Source: LVI-A0039 sp033105485
GTDB taxonomy: Bacteria > Bacillota_I > Bacilli_A > UBA3375
Assembly: GCA_033105485.1 (NCBI GenBank)
Contig: CP136956.1
Location: 434,001-498,000 of the forward strand
DNA: 64,000 nucleotides
Direction: 5' to 3'
The notes under the pieces are model-generated. The model saw nothing but the letters and a program-made list of their open reading frames with translations. It ran no database searches and was not told the origin of the DNA. Positions 16,768 through 29,900 of the stretch are shown here, one piece after another; position 1 is the stretch's first letter, and every line of letters starts with the position of its first letter. The translations under genes and the position numbers were made by a program.

Positions 16768-18152
16768 CTATAAATTCTTCGACTCCATATTTGATTCTAT
16801 ATCCATTTTATGTGCTTTGCTTTCTATAAACCAACCGGGTGACCCATATGTTTGTCGACGCATTAGACAAGCCTTTACATCTATGAACTCATATATATCA
16901 TTTTCAATAAGTAGCGACTCTTGTTTAAAGCGTTCTATACTTATCTCATTTAATTTTAGTCCCTCATTTTCAGCATAGTGGACTAATTTTCCTACAATAT
17001 AATGTGCAGTTCTAAAAGTCACACCTTTAACTACTAGATAATCAGCTAAGTCTGTTGCATTAATATACCCAAGTTCACAGTCACTTTTCATTTTTCCGTA
17101 TTAAACTTCGCCGTTTCAATCATTGGTATGAATAACTCAAGAGCTAGGGTTGTATTTTCGATACTATCAAATAAACTCTCTTTATCTTCTTGAAAGTCTT
17201 TATTATATGCTAGTGGTGTTCCCTTAATCATTGTTAACAGTTGAGTTAAGTTTCCAATCATACGTGCGCTTTTCCCACGAGCCAATTCTGCTATATCTGG
17301 ATTTTTCTTTTGAGGCATAATGCTACTCCCCGTCGAGTAACGATCATCTAAGGTTATATAGTTATACACTTGTGAGTTGAAGATAATTAGTTCTTCCGAT
17401 ATTTTTGATAAATGGACACCAATCAGTGTACAAATATATAAACTATCTGCAATATAATCACGATCAGCAACACTATCCATTGAGTTAGCAGTAGGCTGCT
17501 TAAAGCCTAATATATTTGCTGTTAGGTAGCGATCTAGCGGATATGATGTTCCTGCTAAGGCCGCACTCCCCAATGGACACTGATTCATTGAATCCAAACA
17601 ATTTTCTAGCTTTTGCAGATCACGAATAAACATTTGTTTATAGGCATCAAACCAAAATCCTAGAGTAATTGGTTGAGCAGCTTGTAAATGAGTACAACCA
17701 GCCATTATATCTGATAAATAACGTAAGCTTTGTTGATCTAAACAGTCAATCCACGACTCCAAACAATCGTACAGATAATGCAATTTATCTATTGTATATA
17801 GACGGGTAGCCGTAGCAACTTGATCATTACGTGATCGGCCAGTATGGACTTTCTTCCCCAGTTCACCTACTTTTAAAGTTAATAGGCGCTCAATTAACAT
17901 GTGTACATCTTCATCTTCTACAAAAAATTCAATTTGCCCATTTTGATACTCCTCGTTAATTTTTTCAAGTCCTATTATTAATATTTCCGATTCTTCACTA
18001 GTTAGTACATTGGCTTGTTTTAAGGTTGTAACATGAGCGATTGATGCCTTTACATCATATGGCAATAATTTTATGTCAAAGCTGATAGATGCATTGTACA
18101 TGTCTGTTTTTGAATCTGAGTTTATCCCAAATCTTCCATTCCATAATTTCAT
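16768..18152 (-). pseudogene. argH: Argininosuccinate lyase, broken by a frameshift
   Basis: Argininosuccinate lyase (arginine biosynthesis, argininosuccinate to arginine plus fumarate). The first 354 residues contain all main motifs, including HTGRSRNDQ and the catalytic loop GSSIMPQKKNPD. At about 17088-17091, in a run of five A, the frame ends with TGA. The next frame carries the normal C-terminal ~105 residues, starting at LGYINATDLADYLV. One missing or extra A restores a full-length ~460-residue protein. This may be a true disruption or a sequencing error in the homopolymer. The gene follows an amino-acid ABC transporter by 16 bases. No argG is present, so a biosynthetic pair is missing in this window. 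Confidence 0.88.
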
Positions 18153-18168
18153 AATAAATCTTTCCTTT

Positions 18169-19743
18169 CTACTGTAGAGTCATTGCTCTTTCTATTTCTC
18201 GCTCATTGAATAAGCGACGCATAATGATTAATAATAGTCTAGTTAAAACTATTGTTAAAACGAGATAGACTAGAGCTGATATAAAGTAGGCTTCAGTATA
18301 TAAATAACCAGCTGATGCCGCTTGTTTTGTCGCATAAAATAATTCTGATACTGCTATTACACTAAGTACCGATGAATCTTTAACATTTAATACTAATTGA
18401 TTAGCAAGAGCTGGCAGCGTATTTTTTAGTGTTTGTGGAGCAACTATATAGATGAATGTTTGAGTATTAGTCAACCCAAGTGATCGTCCTGCTTCTACTT
18501 GCCCCTTGTCTAAGCCGTTAATTCCACTTCTTAAAATTTCAGCAACATATGCTGCTGTATTAAATGAAATAATAATAATCCCCGCAGTATTAGGTTCCAT
18601 AATATCGGCAGCTAAACCATAAAAGAACAGCATCGCCTGAACCATCATCGGCGTACCACGAATTATATCAATATAAATAATTGCAATAAGCGATAAGCTT
18701 TTCTTTAGTATCTTTATTACTTGTTTATCTTTATAGTGGATAGTTTGAATTCTCATCATTACTATTCCAAATCCCAAAATAGCTCCAAAAATTGTTCCAA
18801 ATAAAGCTAATACTAGCGAAGTTTTTATCCCACTTAAATAGAGTGACTTGTTATTTATAAATAAGTTCCATGTTTTTGCAAGGAAGCCATCATTTACTTT
18901 TGTTTGATTCCATGATCCATCTACCTTACTACTCGCTTCGTCCATCATCAATTGGGCTTCTTCACTTCCAACAGTTGCAATGATGTCATTAATAGCCATT
19001 ACCAAACTGTCATCAGCCTTAGTTGTTGCCATTGCATATCCAGAATATGCAGGGTCGATATCGATATCTGTGATATCAATTGCTATTAAATTTTGATTAC
19101 TATCTGCTTGTTTCGTTGCTGCTTCATGATCTGTAAAATAGCCGTCAACTGTTCCTGATAACGTGGCTTGAATTAGTGTATCAGCTCCTTCTAAAGGGTC
19201 AGCAATTTCAATACCATCAACACTTTTTAGAATTTCACCGTTAGACGTTCCAACACCGTATGTTATTTTCGCGCCCGTAAAGTCTTTACTACTTTTTGCA
19301 TTTGCATAGCTGCCATCAGACTTTGTTACGATGCTCATTACTAAATTTTCATCATAATAGTTATTTGTAAAGTTAATCTCTTCACGACGCTCTGGAGTAG
19401 GACTCATCGCTGAAGCGATTAAATCAACAGAACCACTATTAAGAGCTGGAATTAATCCAGCAAAATCAAGGGAGGTTACTTCTAACTCAACATCCAGTTG
19501 CTCACTTATAAGCTTTAACCACTGCATATCATAACCTTCACAATATGCATTAGTACCAACTAAAGGAACGGCAGTGTCTGTCGCATTCTCGGCTGTGACT
19601 GTATACTCAAATGGTGCATATTGACAGTTAGTTGCTACAGATAAGACACCATCTTCAAGTTGTGGTATATCATTTGTCGAAGCGCTAAATTGAATGTTGT
19701 TAACCCCACTTATTATTAATAACATTACTAATATTTTTTTCAT
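18169..19743 (-). CDS. Amino-acid ABC transporter, fused binding protein and permease
   Basis: A ~524-residue fusion. Residues 1-25 form a signal peptide, ~30-275 a family 3 solute-binding domain (FAGLIPALNSGSVDL, SAMSPTPERREEINF), and ~300-515 a His/Glu/Gln/Arg-type permease with several helices and a GTPMMVQAML loop followed by the EAGRSLGL coupling motif. The partner ATPase is not in the window. An upstream ATG four codons earlier overlaps the GGGAG site, so 19743 is taken as the start. It is co-directional with and 16 bases from argH, which hints at arginine, citrulline or related amino-acid uptake (inference). A structured RNA, a terminator and a short leader peptide precede it, so its expression is probably conditional. 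Confidence 0.88.
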   Translation of the reverse strand: MKKILVMLLIISGVNNIQFSASTNDIPQLEDGVLSVATNCQYAPFEYTVTAENATDTAVPLVGTNAYCEGYDMQWLKLISEQLDVELEVTSLDFAGLIPALNSGSVDLIASAMSPTPERREEINFTNNYYDENLVMSIVTKSDGSYANAKSSKDFTGAKITYGVGTSNGEILKSVDGIEIADPLEGADTLIQATLSGTVDGYFTDHEAATKQADSNQNLIAIDITDIDIDPAYSGYAMATTKADDSLVMAINDIIATVGSEEAQLMMDEASSKVDGSWNQTKVNDGFLAKTWNLFINNKSLYLSGIKTSLVLALFGTIFGAILGFGIVMMRIQTIHYKDKQVIKILKKSLSLIAIIYIDIIRGTPMMVQAMLFFYGLAADIMEPNTAGIIIISFNTAAYVAEILRSGINGLDKGQVEAGRSLGLTNTQTFIYIVAPQTLKNTLPALANQLVLNVKDSSVLSVIAVSELFYATKQAASAGYLYTEAYFISALVYLVLTIVLTRLLLIIMRRLFNEREIERAMTLQ

Positions 19744-19824
19744 TTTATCTCCCATTATTTGATTTATATAAATAATGAGCTACTCCGAGTAATATCACAA
19801 ACTAAAAAGTTAATAGTTCTAATT

Positions 19825-19869
19825 TTATAGGTTTTGTCGATTATATGTTTCAACACTTACACTTGTCAT
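19825..19869 (-). CDS. Putative 14-residue leader peptide before the amino-acid transporter
   Basis: ATG at 19867-19869 has a good GGAGG site six bases upstream. It opens 14 codons (MTSVSVETYNRQNL) and a TAA, ending about 80 bases before the transporter start. It contains single Tyr, Arg, Gln and Leu codons and two Asn codons, so classic attenuation is not evident. It may be a regulatory leader or a chance short frame. Confidence 0.4.
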   Translation of the reverse strand: MTSVSVETYNRQNL

Positions 19870-19929
19870 ACTTCCTCCAATTTATCACAACCTCTAAACA
19901 ATGTAAGTTAGAGCTTGATTATTTTGTAT

Positions 19930-20091
19930 AAAAAAAGCAAGTCATAAAAATGACTTGCTACCAATAAATGTTGAAACTTTAAAATAAGTATATAAAGTGC
20001 GATGGTATGGCAGCTTCTCATCACTTAGTTCCAGGACTATAGTCTCATTGCCATCGGCCTTAGGCTAAACTATAAAGGGAACTCCTTCAAC
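19930..20091 (-). ncRNA. Structured RNA of unknown class with own terminator, upstream of the amino-acid transporter
   Basis: A minus-strand transcript of about 160 nt is predicted from a near-consensus promoter (TTTACA 20125-20120, 16-bp spacer, TATACT 20103-20098) to an intrinsic terminator (GCAAGTCA/TGACTTGC, 19937-19958, then seven T). Helices seen by eye: 5' GTTGAA with 3' TTCAAC; AGTTCC with GGAACT; TATAGT with ACTATA; a small GCC-TAA-GGC hairpin; and CGATGGCA, which can pair with either TGCCAT or CCATCG downstream, giving a pseudoknot and two alternatives. I do not recognise it as a T-box, SAM, lysine, glycine, TPP, M-box or 6S RNA. Its position before the transporter-argH unit suggests a riboswitch-like attenuator; a free small RNA is the alternative. 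Confidence 0.6.
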
Positions 20092-20097
20092 AACTAT

Positions 20098-20125
20098 AGT
20101 ATAACACAAAGCAATTAATTGTAAA
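20098..20125 (-). promoter_or_regulatory. Promoter of the structured RNA
   Basis: TTTACA (-35) and TATACT (-10) on the minus strand are separated by 16 bp. Transcription would begin near 20091. Confidence 0.65.
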
Positions 20126-20169
20126 TAATATTTTACACTACCTATATTGAGCAAGCAAGTCGAACCATT

Positions 20170-20665
20170 GAGTACTTCCTACTTGATTATATATATGGAT
20201 AGTCATTTTATCTTCATCTATTTTAGTACCTGGTACATTAACAAATGTTTTGTTTCCCCAACCAATTGTATTACTATGGATAAATGGAACGCGAACTACA
20301 TCTAACTGATTCTCAACATCGCGAGAATAGTGGGTATTCTACACTTTATAGCTTTTGCCCCATCAAGTCCATTAGAGTATTCAGGGGCACCATTCCATTA
20401 CACATAAAGATGAAACCATTACGTTTATGAGTTGGGTATGTTCGAACATAAAACCTACTCGACACTTTACTATCTTTACTATTTGCAGGAATCTTTATAC
20501 AGTCACCACTACTATTGAATTTAAATTCATGAAATGGGCAAGTTTAGACAACCGGACTTAACAGTTCCGATTGATAGCTTTACTCCACGATGTGATCATT
20601 TGTCTTCCATACAATCAGCACTACCGTCATCTTCACGGAAAAAAGACTAACGATTTACTAGGTGC
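20170..20665 (-). pseudogene. Decayed third Rieske oxygenase fragment
   Basis: Nucleotide similarity to the Rieske gene at 15572-16525 is obvious across about 500 bases, covering the Rieske cluster region and the stretch up to the iron-site and KIDEDKMT segments. It has many indels and stops (for example TGA directly after MEDK, and a shortened linker). The 3' third of the gene and the first ~30 codons are missing. The upstream end is joined to a piece of an RpiR-type gene. Non-functional. Confidence 0.8.
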
Positions 20666-20800
20666 TTTTTGTTCTACTGTTACATCTTTTATATGATCTA
20701 GATTAGATAATAAATATTGGTGAATATCTTTTTGAGCCGATGTTAATTTTTCATATCCTTTGCTTAATTTTATATTGTCATAAATTTCTAGATACTAATT
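20666..20800 (-). pseudogene. RpiR-type regulator N-terminal fragment fused to the Rieske remnant
   Basis: The minus-strand frame reads a segment with LSKGYEKLTSAQKDIHQYLL and DHIKDVTVEQ, which matches the start of RpiR-family HTH domains, then passes in frame into SKSLVFF of the Rieske remnant before a stop. No usable start codon precedes it. This looks like a deletion or recombination joint between two genes. Confidence 0.55.
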
Positions 20801-20871
20801 CCCCCTTGGATCAAGGGTAACATAAACGCTTAAACTTTTATTTTCTTACCTGTGCAACATTTTATTATTAA

Positions 20872-20917
20872 ACAAAAAAAAATGCCGAAAACAACTAAAT
20901 GTTTTCGACTTTTTTTA
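20872..20917. terminator. Terminator downstream of the giant surface protein gene
   Basis: CGAAAACA (20886-20893) pairs with TGTTTTCG (20900-20907), with an A run on the left and a T run on the right, so it can act on both strands. It lies about 60 bases beyond the giant gene's stop. Confidence 0.85.
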
Positions 20918-20971
20918 GATATAATTAAATACTTCTATTTACCACTTACATGTACATGGTAACATACTATG

Positions 20972-23900
20972 TTATTTTACAAATTTTCTTTTTACTAAAA
21001 TTATGCAAATTAATATACTAAATAAACTTGTTAGGACAATTGCAATTCCTTTCCCAGTTGATAATAAACTCATCATTTTGTATGGAATTGTTGTCGTATC
21101 ACTTTCTTCTTCATTATTGCTATTTTTCTTTAGTTCATTTGTTTCATTTCCATTTTGATTATTATTATCATTTGTCGATACAATGTATTTCACAACTGGA
21201 ATTTTAAAACTGATTTCGTTTCCTAGCTGGTTAAAGAAAGTTAGTATATCTTCACCGAATACAATTTCAGATAATACCAAAAAGTTTATTTCAATTTGCA
21301 TACTAGATTTTGCCTTAACTTCAAGATTTTGTTTTTCCTCAACTAACACATTATCTACGTATATTGATTTAATTTCAGTATTCTTTAGAGATTTTTTTAA
21401 GTCAATCGTTGAAACATTAGAATCCATTGTTCCGATATTTTTAATATCGATTACTAAAGTTCCCTTATCATTGATTGTATATTCATCTTGACTAAATTTA
21501 CTCTCTATTTTTATATCAACATTATTTTCGTTTACTTCGACTTTATCTTCTTGTTCAAGAATATGTCCATCGATTATAATTGTAGTAATAAAGTTAATAT
21601 TATTAGTATATGTGAATAATTCATTAGTATTAACTTTAAATCTAAGTTCTACTACAGATGTGTGTGGAAGAGCTAAATTATTAATTTTCGAATTGTGATT
21701 ATTTAGTTTCTTTTGCGAATCATTTGATAAAAATTCGATTCCATTAACATTTGTATCAGCAGTAGATACCTCTACTAAATCAATTGAACGATCTAATTGT
21801 GAATTATTAGCAATGATAATTTCCCCTTCAATTACATCACCTGGATTTATTAATTGATCATTAAAGTTTACACTAATATCAATATCATTAGTATCATTAC
21901 TAACAACATTAACTTGTTGAATGTAACTAGCACTTATGTCATATTCACTGTCAATATATTTGTAGTTTACAAAGTATGCTCCTTCACTTGTGAAATCTAA
22001 GTTGCTATCTGTCACATACATACTTGTTAATTTTTCTTCTTTTGTAAGTTCATCGTTTACAAATATACTAGCATTGATATTTGCTCTATTAGAAATGTCA
22101 TCTAAAGTGACAACTTCATTTTTGGCAATAGTAATCGGTGTAATTGAATTGATTGTTAACTTAACATCCTCATCGCTAATAGTTATTTTTTGAGTAATTG
22201 ACTGACTATATTGATCTGAGTTTTTAACCATAAATGTTATGTCAAATTCATCACCATTTGAATATTCTGAACCTATAAAATTAGAATCATTTGTTATCGT
22301 AACAGTATTTGTTAAATTGGTTCCATCATAGTTGTATGCTGATACATTCATCAATTCCATAATTTCAACATCAGTTGTGATTTTTGAAGCTTCATCAACA
22401 GTTAAATAAATATCATTTGCTGCAAGTTCTGGATATAAACTATTTACTACATTTACTTCAATCGATTTATTTGCAATATTATTTTCATTATCATTAACTG
22501 ATAGTGTTGCTTCATATGATCCAACCTGGTTATAATTTACATTCGAGTCATCAAATGTTACATAAGCATTTAAATCACCATTTGTAATTTCTGTAGCTGA
22601 TACATCTAATAATGTCATGAAATCTGTAATTACTTCACCTTTTGAAACTTTAACACTATCCTTGCTTTCGATTACTGGTTGTAAATCATTTACTACTAGT
22701 TGTCCAGTAAATTGAGCTTTTTGTGGAGGTGTTTGAGAATCAGTAATAGTAAATATTACATCATATGTTGCAGGCTGATTATAGTCAATACTATGTTCAA
22801 CTGTTACATAACGTTCAAAGCCATCCATATGAATTTCATTACTTTCAATTTCAAATAGTTCAAGTAATTGAGCATCTGTTAAATACTCTGATTCATTAAT
22901 TTGAGCTTTTTCACTACCTGTTATATAAGGAGTTGCAGCATCAACTTGATTATCTAAATCTACTTCAGGTCCAAGAATACTTGATTCAGATTTTTGTTCA
23001 TCTAAAGATGATATCACACTAACTTTGGCATTATTTTTTAATTTAGGATCATTCGCGTTAAATGTAACTTCTATAATAATATTTTCATCTATCAATACAT
23101 GATGTAACTGTAATTGAAGAAGGTTATTTGTCATCTTAATTTGCTCAAAATCCAATTCCTGTGCATCGTTGCTATATTGCGCAGTATATGTGAATTGACC
23201 TATATCAAAGTCAGATAAGTCAATATATACATCTAAATTTGAGTAATTAACTGTACCATCATTGAAGATATCGACTGTATAAGTAACTTCTTCCCCATCT
23301 GATAACACTTCATTAGAGTCAACATCTTCATAAGTTATACTTGATTCTAAATTATAAAGTTTTTCTCCACTTAAATCAATTGCTGGTGCAGGATCTAGCC
23401 ATTTTTTGATTTTTTTACCCGTTGCATCAATAACATGTGAACTGTAAATTACCTGATTTATATCAAATGGTGTCTCTGAAATACCGTACGTTACTAATAA
23501 CGTGATTTCATCACCTGGATAGATATCGTGAATATTCACTGAATGTGTTTCATTATCATAGTCAAATTCATCTGTCGACATTTGATTATTATTTCTAGTT
23601 AATTCCAGTTTACGTACATCTTCATAGTCTACTCCACCATCTTCATATACATCAACATATCCACGTACATTAGTATTGTGAACTGATCCATTATTTTCTA
23701 TTGTATAAAGAATATCGATATCATCACCTGGCTTTAATGCTGATTGAGAACCAATATATTCAAGTGAATAACTTACATTATCTTCCTTACCATCATAGGC
23801 ATATGCTACTTGTTTATCGTTAACTAATAGACCTTGCTTGCTTGATAAATCCATTGCAATTACTTGTAAATAGTTGTTTTCAACTGGAGGTAATTCAAGT

Positions 23901-26900
23901 TGATCTAGTATTTGCCATGAAAATGTTACAGTGTATGTTGTATTAGCTGGAATGTAATCAATGTATAATGATTCTGGTGTCCATGAATATCTATCAGCTG
24001 TAATTGAATTCCCGTCTTGGTCAACAAATGACTCAAGAATGATCGAATTAATATCGATGTTTTCATCAAAATACTCTACATCTAGGTGCACATCATCTTG
24101 TTGTAGATAATTATCATTTTTTATTACAAACTCAATTTCCATAAGTTCATTGGCATTTATCAACCCATTTTCATAAGTTTTTTCTGCAACTGTTGCCTCT
24201 AAATCAGTACTACTAATATTAGCTTTATTAAATGCTCCATTATATTCTGGATATTTTACATATGTTTCATCATATACAATTTCACTAGCAACATGTACTG
24301 GAATAATAGTATCGTCTTCATATAAATCAATAATATTACCACCAATTTTTGTGCTTACTGAGATTTTAATTGTATCACCAATATTAAATTCTGGTATTAT
24401 TAAACTTATTCCATCATCACTTGAATTTTGAACAATAACACTAGATGTATAACTACTACCATTTTTTGTAACCTTAAACGATAACCAATTAACATCTAAA
24501 TTAGGCGATTGTGATGTTAATGAAACAATAACATTTCGTTCGTTTATCATACCATTATTTTCAAGTGTTATTACACCATCAAATTGTGAATTAATTAGCT
24601 GCTCCATATTAGCATCATTTTCTACACCATTAATCGTCATTGTTTCTTTAGTTGCATGCAGTCCTTCTGTATTAAATTCATATTTATCTAATACATTAAT
24701 GTTATCAAGTTCACTGTGAGTAACTAAAGTACGATAGTTTAATGTATCCTCACTTGTAAAAGTACTAGGAGCAGTACTTTTAAGAATAATAGTGACATTA
24801 TCTTTAGCTTCTATATTCTCGATTTTTATTATCCCATTTTCTTGGTCATATGTATAATCATCATTTACAGTTAGTAAATCCATATCAGAATTATAAACTT
24901 CTAATGCACTATCAACAGCTAAAATTCCAGTGTGCTCCACATCAATAGAAACTTGTTCTAAGTTAATTACACCGGTATTTTCAACTTTAATCCCATATTC
25001 TAGTTTTTCATCTTTATCAATTAAATTATTTTCAACTTCTTCTATCAAGTCAGTTGTAATTTTCAATTCAGATGAACTAGGATCGATACGCATTTGACTA
25101 TGTGTATCAACATTAAAGCTTTCGATTGAATCAGTTGCGTTTAATTTAATATCAATATCAAATAAAATAATTTTAAAGATTGGACGTTGCAAAATACTAT
25201 TAATTACTACATCGAATTTTAAATTAACAGTTTGTCCAACATTAAGTTGATCAATAATGATCGCTTCATCACTATAAGCTATCGTTTGTTCAACATCATC
25301 GATATATAATTTAATATTAGTAATTGACTCATTTATATTTTTATCGGTAGTTATATCTGAAATAAGAAGATTACTTAAATCACGATTACCAACATTTGAT
25401 AAAGAGTAGTCAATTGTAATAATTTCACCTGCACTCGCATAATTATCTAACGTTGCATCAGTTAATGTCATCTCTGTCTCAACACTCGTATTATCGTCTA
25501 AATCAATTTCTAAATTTAAGTCTACTTGATCATCATTAAATTCTTCATAAGAAATTAAGTTTTGAATACTCGCAAACTTATCAGAGTTAAATTTACTCTT
25601 AGTTTCTGCATTTAATTCAACTGTAAAGCTTGACTTAGCCTTTAACATACTTTTTTCTATTGTTTTTTCTGCCTCATTAACTATAGCACTATCACTACTA
25701 GCACTTAAACTTAAGTAATTATTTGAATAGTTTGAATAATCAACTACAATATTATTTATCGCCATATCATTTTGATTTTCAACCTTGATTAAAACCGCTA
25801 CATTTTCATTAGGGTCTAATAAATTATCTCCATCATCGTATAAGATTTCATAATTTTCAATAGTTACCTTAGGTTGTTCAAGCTTTGATCTATCAATATT
25901 AATTGATGCAGTATTTTCAACATAGTTGTCGACACTTGCAATAGGTCTTATCTTTATTTCATTTGTTACTAAATTTGAATTATCAAATTTATCTAACATT
26001 TTAGCTTCAAGCGTTATAATTGCTTTCTCACCTGGATTTAATTGATCTAGCGTTATTTGACCACTTTCCAAATTCAGTTGTGAACTTGCGTTACTATCAT
26101 CGATTGTTGCTGATTTAATTTTCACACTATCGATATTAATATTATCATCATACTCAGTTACAATTAAAATATCACTTAAAACTGTACTACCAGTATTTTC
26201 GATATTATAATTCATCTCAATGGTATCACCTGTTAGTACTGATGTCATACCATTTGAATTAGCAATAGTTGCACTTGTATTTATACTTGAGTTTCCTTTG
26301 TAATCAATTTTTAAATCATTTGAAAGCGTAAATATTGGTGCGATTCCAGCTAGTTCACTAAATTCAACTTCAATTAAACTAGTAACTTTCTCTTGTTTTA
26401 CAAAGTATTCTTTTGCAGTTAATGTATAATTAACTGATATTTTATTATGTGCTACTAATTCATCAATTACTAGAGACTTGTCAGTTTGTGTATAATCACC
26501 ATATGATGACTCAACGCCAAATTCATCAGTTTGTGTTACAGATAAATCATTAATAACTTCACTTAAGTTTGAATCATTCGTGATTTCTCTAATAATTAAC
26601 TGATGATAACTAACACTACCATAATTGTCTAGAACAACATTAAATGTGATTGTCTCTGAAGGATCAAGTAAGTTATCTCCATCACTATCATTATGTGTCA
26701 TATTGTATTCTAGACCAACTTGTCCAAGTAAATTCGAATCAAGTTGCAATTGTGTTCGTTCTTCTTCATCTATATATTTTGCACTAAGTGTCGTAACAAA
26801 TTCTAGGTTTGGTTGATATTCTAAATCTGATAACGTACTTGCCTTTAGTTTTATTGTGTAGTCCTTATATACATACATGTAGTCAATATCTAACATATAA

Positions 26901-29900
26901 GTCTTAGAGTCGATTACTTTGTTAAATGTATATTCGCTTGCATCTAACTTTTTACCAGTTTCATCTACAATTTCAATAAGTTCTAAACTTTCTATAAAAT
27001 CACTTGATTCTGAAAACTCAAGACTTAAATGCTCTATATCTGCAAGTCCAGTATTAATTAAATGTAAATCTATAAATAAGTCTTCGTCCGGACCAACCAG
27101 CATATTTCCAGATGATGTTGATATAAGACTACTTTCTAAAGCTGCTGATGTATAGCTCTCAATTTCTTTATATATAGATAACGTCTCTGAACTAGATTCT
27201 ATAAAATCTGCAGAATAGTCATATTTTATATCAAGCGTTTCTGATGTATCAAAATCTGCAGTAACTTGTCCAGTTGCAGTTATTGTTATCTCTTCACCTG
27301 ATGGTAGTGCATTAAATGAAATTTGATTATTATCCACATCATATTGAAGGTTTTCATCTTCTGAATCAACTTCTAGTTTAAAGTTTATTAGCGCTAAATC
27401 AGAAGCATCGATTTGTAATTTAAAATTAGTCAATTTCACAGGCATGTTATTTTCTAACGTGAATTTAAATTCTACAAAGTCTTTTGGCCTAACAACTGAA
27501 TCTCCATTTACAGTCTTAAATGTAGCATCAGGTGTAATCGTATAATCACTTAAATCTGGAGTAAACTCTAGTTCATTGGTAAAATCAAGACCAAAGTTGA
27601 ATTTTGTTAATACACTAGACTTGATTGTATAATCTTCTCCTAATAAATAATCAATATACATAGGATTCGCGATTGATAGGTCAAAAGTTAGTGTATACTT
27701 TTCATTCATTTCTAATTTATTAATTGTTATATAATCATTAGTTACTATATAATCCTCATTACGTGTAAGAACATTATTTTGACTATCAACAATCATTAAA
27801 TTTTGAATATTATTTATTAAAAGGTTTTTGTTATCCACATTATATTTAACGATGATATTTTCCTCAGTCGTTAATCCATCATTTGCAATCTCTATTGCAT
27901 AAGATACTTTATCGCCTGGTTTTACCGATACTTTATCTGTAACTACATCCACATTTATATTTCGATTATTATTTAAATCAACTTCTAGGTTCCCATAGAT
28001 ATCAATAGTTTCTAAATATTTGTGATTTAAATGAATTTCATTTTTACTAATCTGATTACTTACACTATCACCATATACGATAGTTATTTCAATAGTACTT
28101 TTTTGTCCAACTGGAAATTTTGTTAACTCAATTTGTTTTTTACCATCAACCATTGTTATAGTATAGTCTTCACTTACAACATCGTCTACATAATATTTTG
28201 GCACTACATCATATTCCGAAACTGCTAAATTTTTATCGATATCTAAATCTACCAATAAATGATCTAAATTAACTTGACCATCGTTTACTAAGTCTAATTT
28301 TAAGGTAAATTGTTCACCTGGGTCAATGATTCCATCTCCATCACCGATAGATTCTTCAAATGTTAAGTCTTCGTTAATTGAACTATTGCTCATTACATCA
28401 ATTTCAATTTCAGGCTCATATGATTGTTCATCATAAATGTTCGATTTGATATTTACACTTTCAGTAATTACTGGTTTTTCATCTAACTGTAAGTTAAAGT
28501 TTGATATATCAATAATTGACTCAACAGTTAATCCGACAAGAATTTTTACACTACTACCTGCTGAAATTGAATTTATTGTTATTTGATTATCCACTAGTGT
28601 AAATTTACCTTTACCTGCTAGTTTGGCTGTTTTTACTGCTTTCGAAGATGATGTTTCAACGCTAATCATTGATTCACTAAGTATGTCTTCAACAACATTA
28701 ATATCTTCTAGATCAATTGTTATTACATTGTTATTCGAATCAATTAAACCTGTATTTTTTACATCAATTTCAAGTATGATTAGTTCATTTGGAGCTGCGA
28801 AACCATCATTACTATCTTTGAATTTTGTAGAAATATCATAATTAACTAATTTTTCTAAATCTAATGGTATAGAATCTTTTAATTTTTCACTGCTGTATAA
28901 TGCGCTTCTATTTTCAATCCATATATTGCTCTGAACATTCATTTTTAATGTTCCTGGATTGTGGAAAGTCGCTGTTGATAAAACTGTATATGAAACAGTA
29001 ATTCTTTCACTCGGAACAACCTCATCAATAAAAATTTGTTCCTCACCTACTACATCGTAATCAATACCTTCTACTAATTCACGTTTATCACTTTCTACTT
29101 TTAAGTCAACAGCATAATCTTGCGTTAGCTTATCAACAGTTTCTTCATTATTAAATTCAACAGTAAATAAAGAGTATATTGAATCATTATAAAATGTATG
29201 CTCTACATAAACTTCTTCATTTTCTGTAATTAAATTGTCTCCCGATTCATCTGTCAGAGAAAAGCCATTAACGAATCCACCAAAAGCTGTATCCTCTAAC
29301 TCTGTAATAATTTCATAATCCACAGATTCATCATAATAGAATAAAGTTGCATAATTCATAAAATGATCAAGTTCTTGGTTTTCTGAATAAATATACCAAT
29401 TATCAAGTGCTTTAACATCAAATGTAATAACAGCTTGCTCTCCAACTTCAAAAGAATTAAATGATATGTCTAATTTTTTAGTACTCTCATTAATCTTAAC
29501 CTGTACATTATCAGTTGCCTCAATGTTAGCAATTGTATCTAAATCAAAATAATTTTTATTAACATCGTATTCAATCAGAGCATTATTTAAGTAAACATTG
29601 GAGTTATTAGTAATTGTAACTTGATATGAAACATTTTCATCTATCGATACTTTTGAGTCACCACTTTGATCATAAATTAATTGTGTATCAATTGATACAT
29701 TTTCAACATTACTGTCATTAACTATTTTCAACCAGGCATTTTGATATATTTTTTGCCCATAACTGTTTTCTACTGAGAAAATAACATTATAATTACCAAC
29801 TTGGGGATTTGCTAGATCGTATCCTCCATAAGAACTAACTTTAACACTTTCAGTTAAATCTTCATCACCTTGAATAGCCTTAACACCCATCATCGCTTTA

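Noticed and set aside
17080..17095. Programmed frameshift in argH
   Set aside because: ArgH is not known for recoding, and no pseudoknot or matching downstream stem was seen; a plain mutation or sequencing error is simpler.
19930..20091. Hammerhead or HDV-like ribozyme in the structured RNA
   Set aside because: GUGAUGAGAAG only loosely resembles a hammerhead core, the required GAAA/UH parts are missing, and helix order does not follow the HDV fold.
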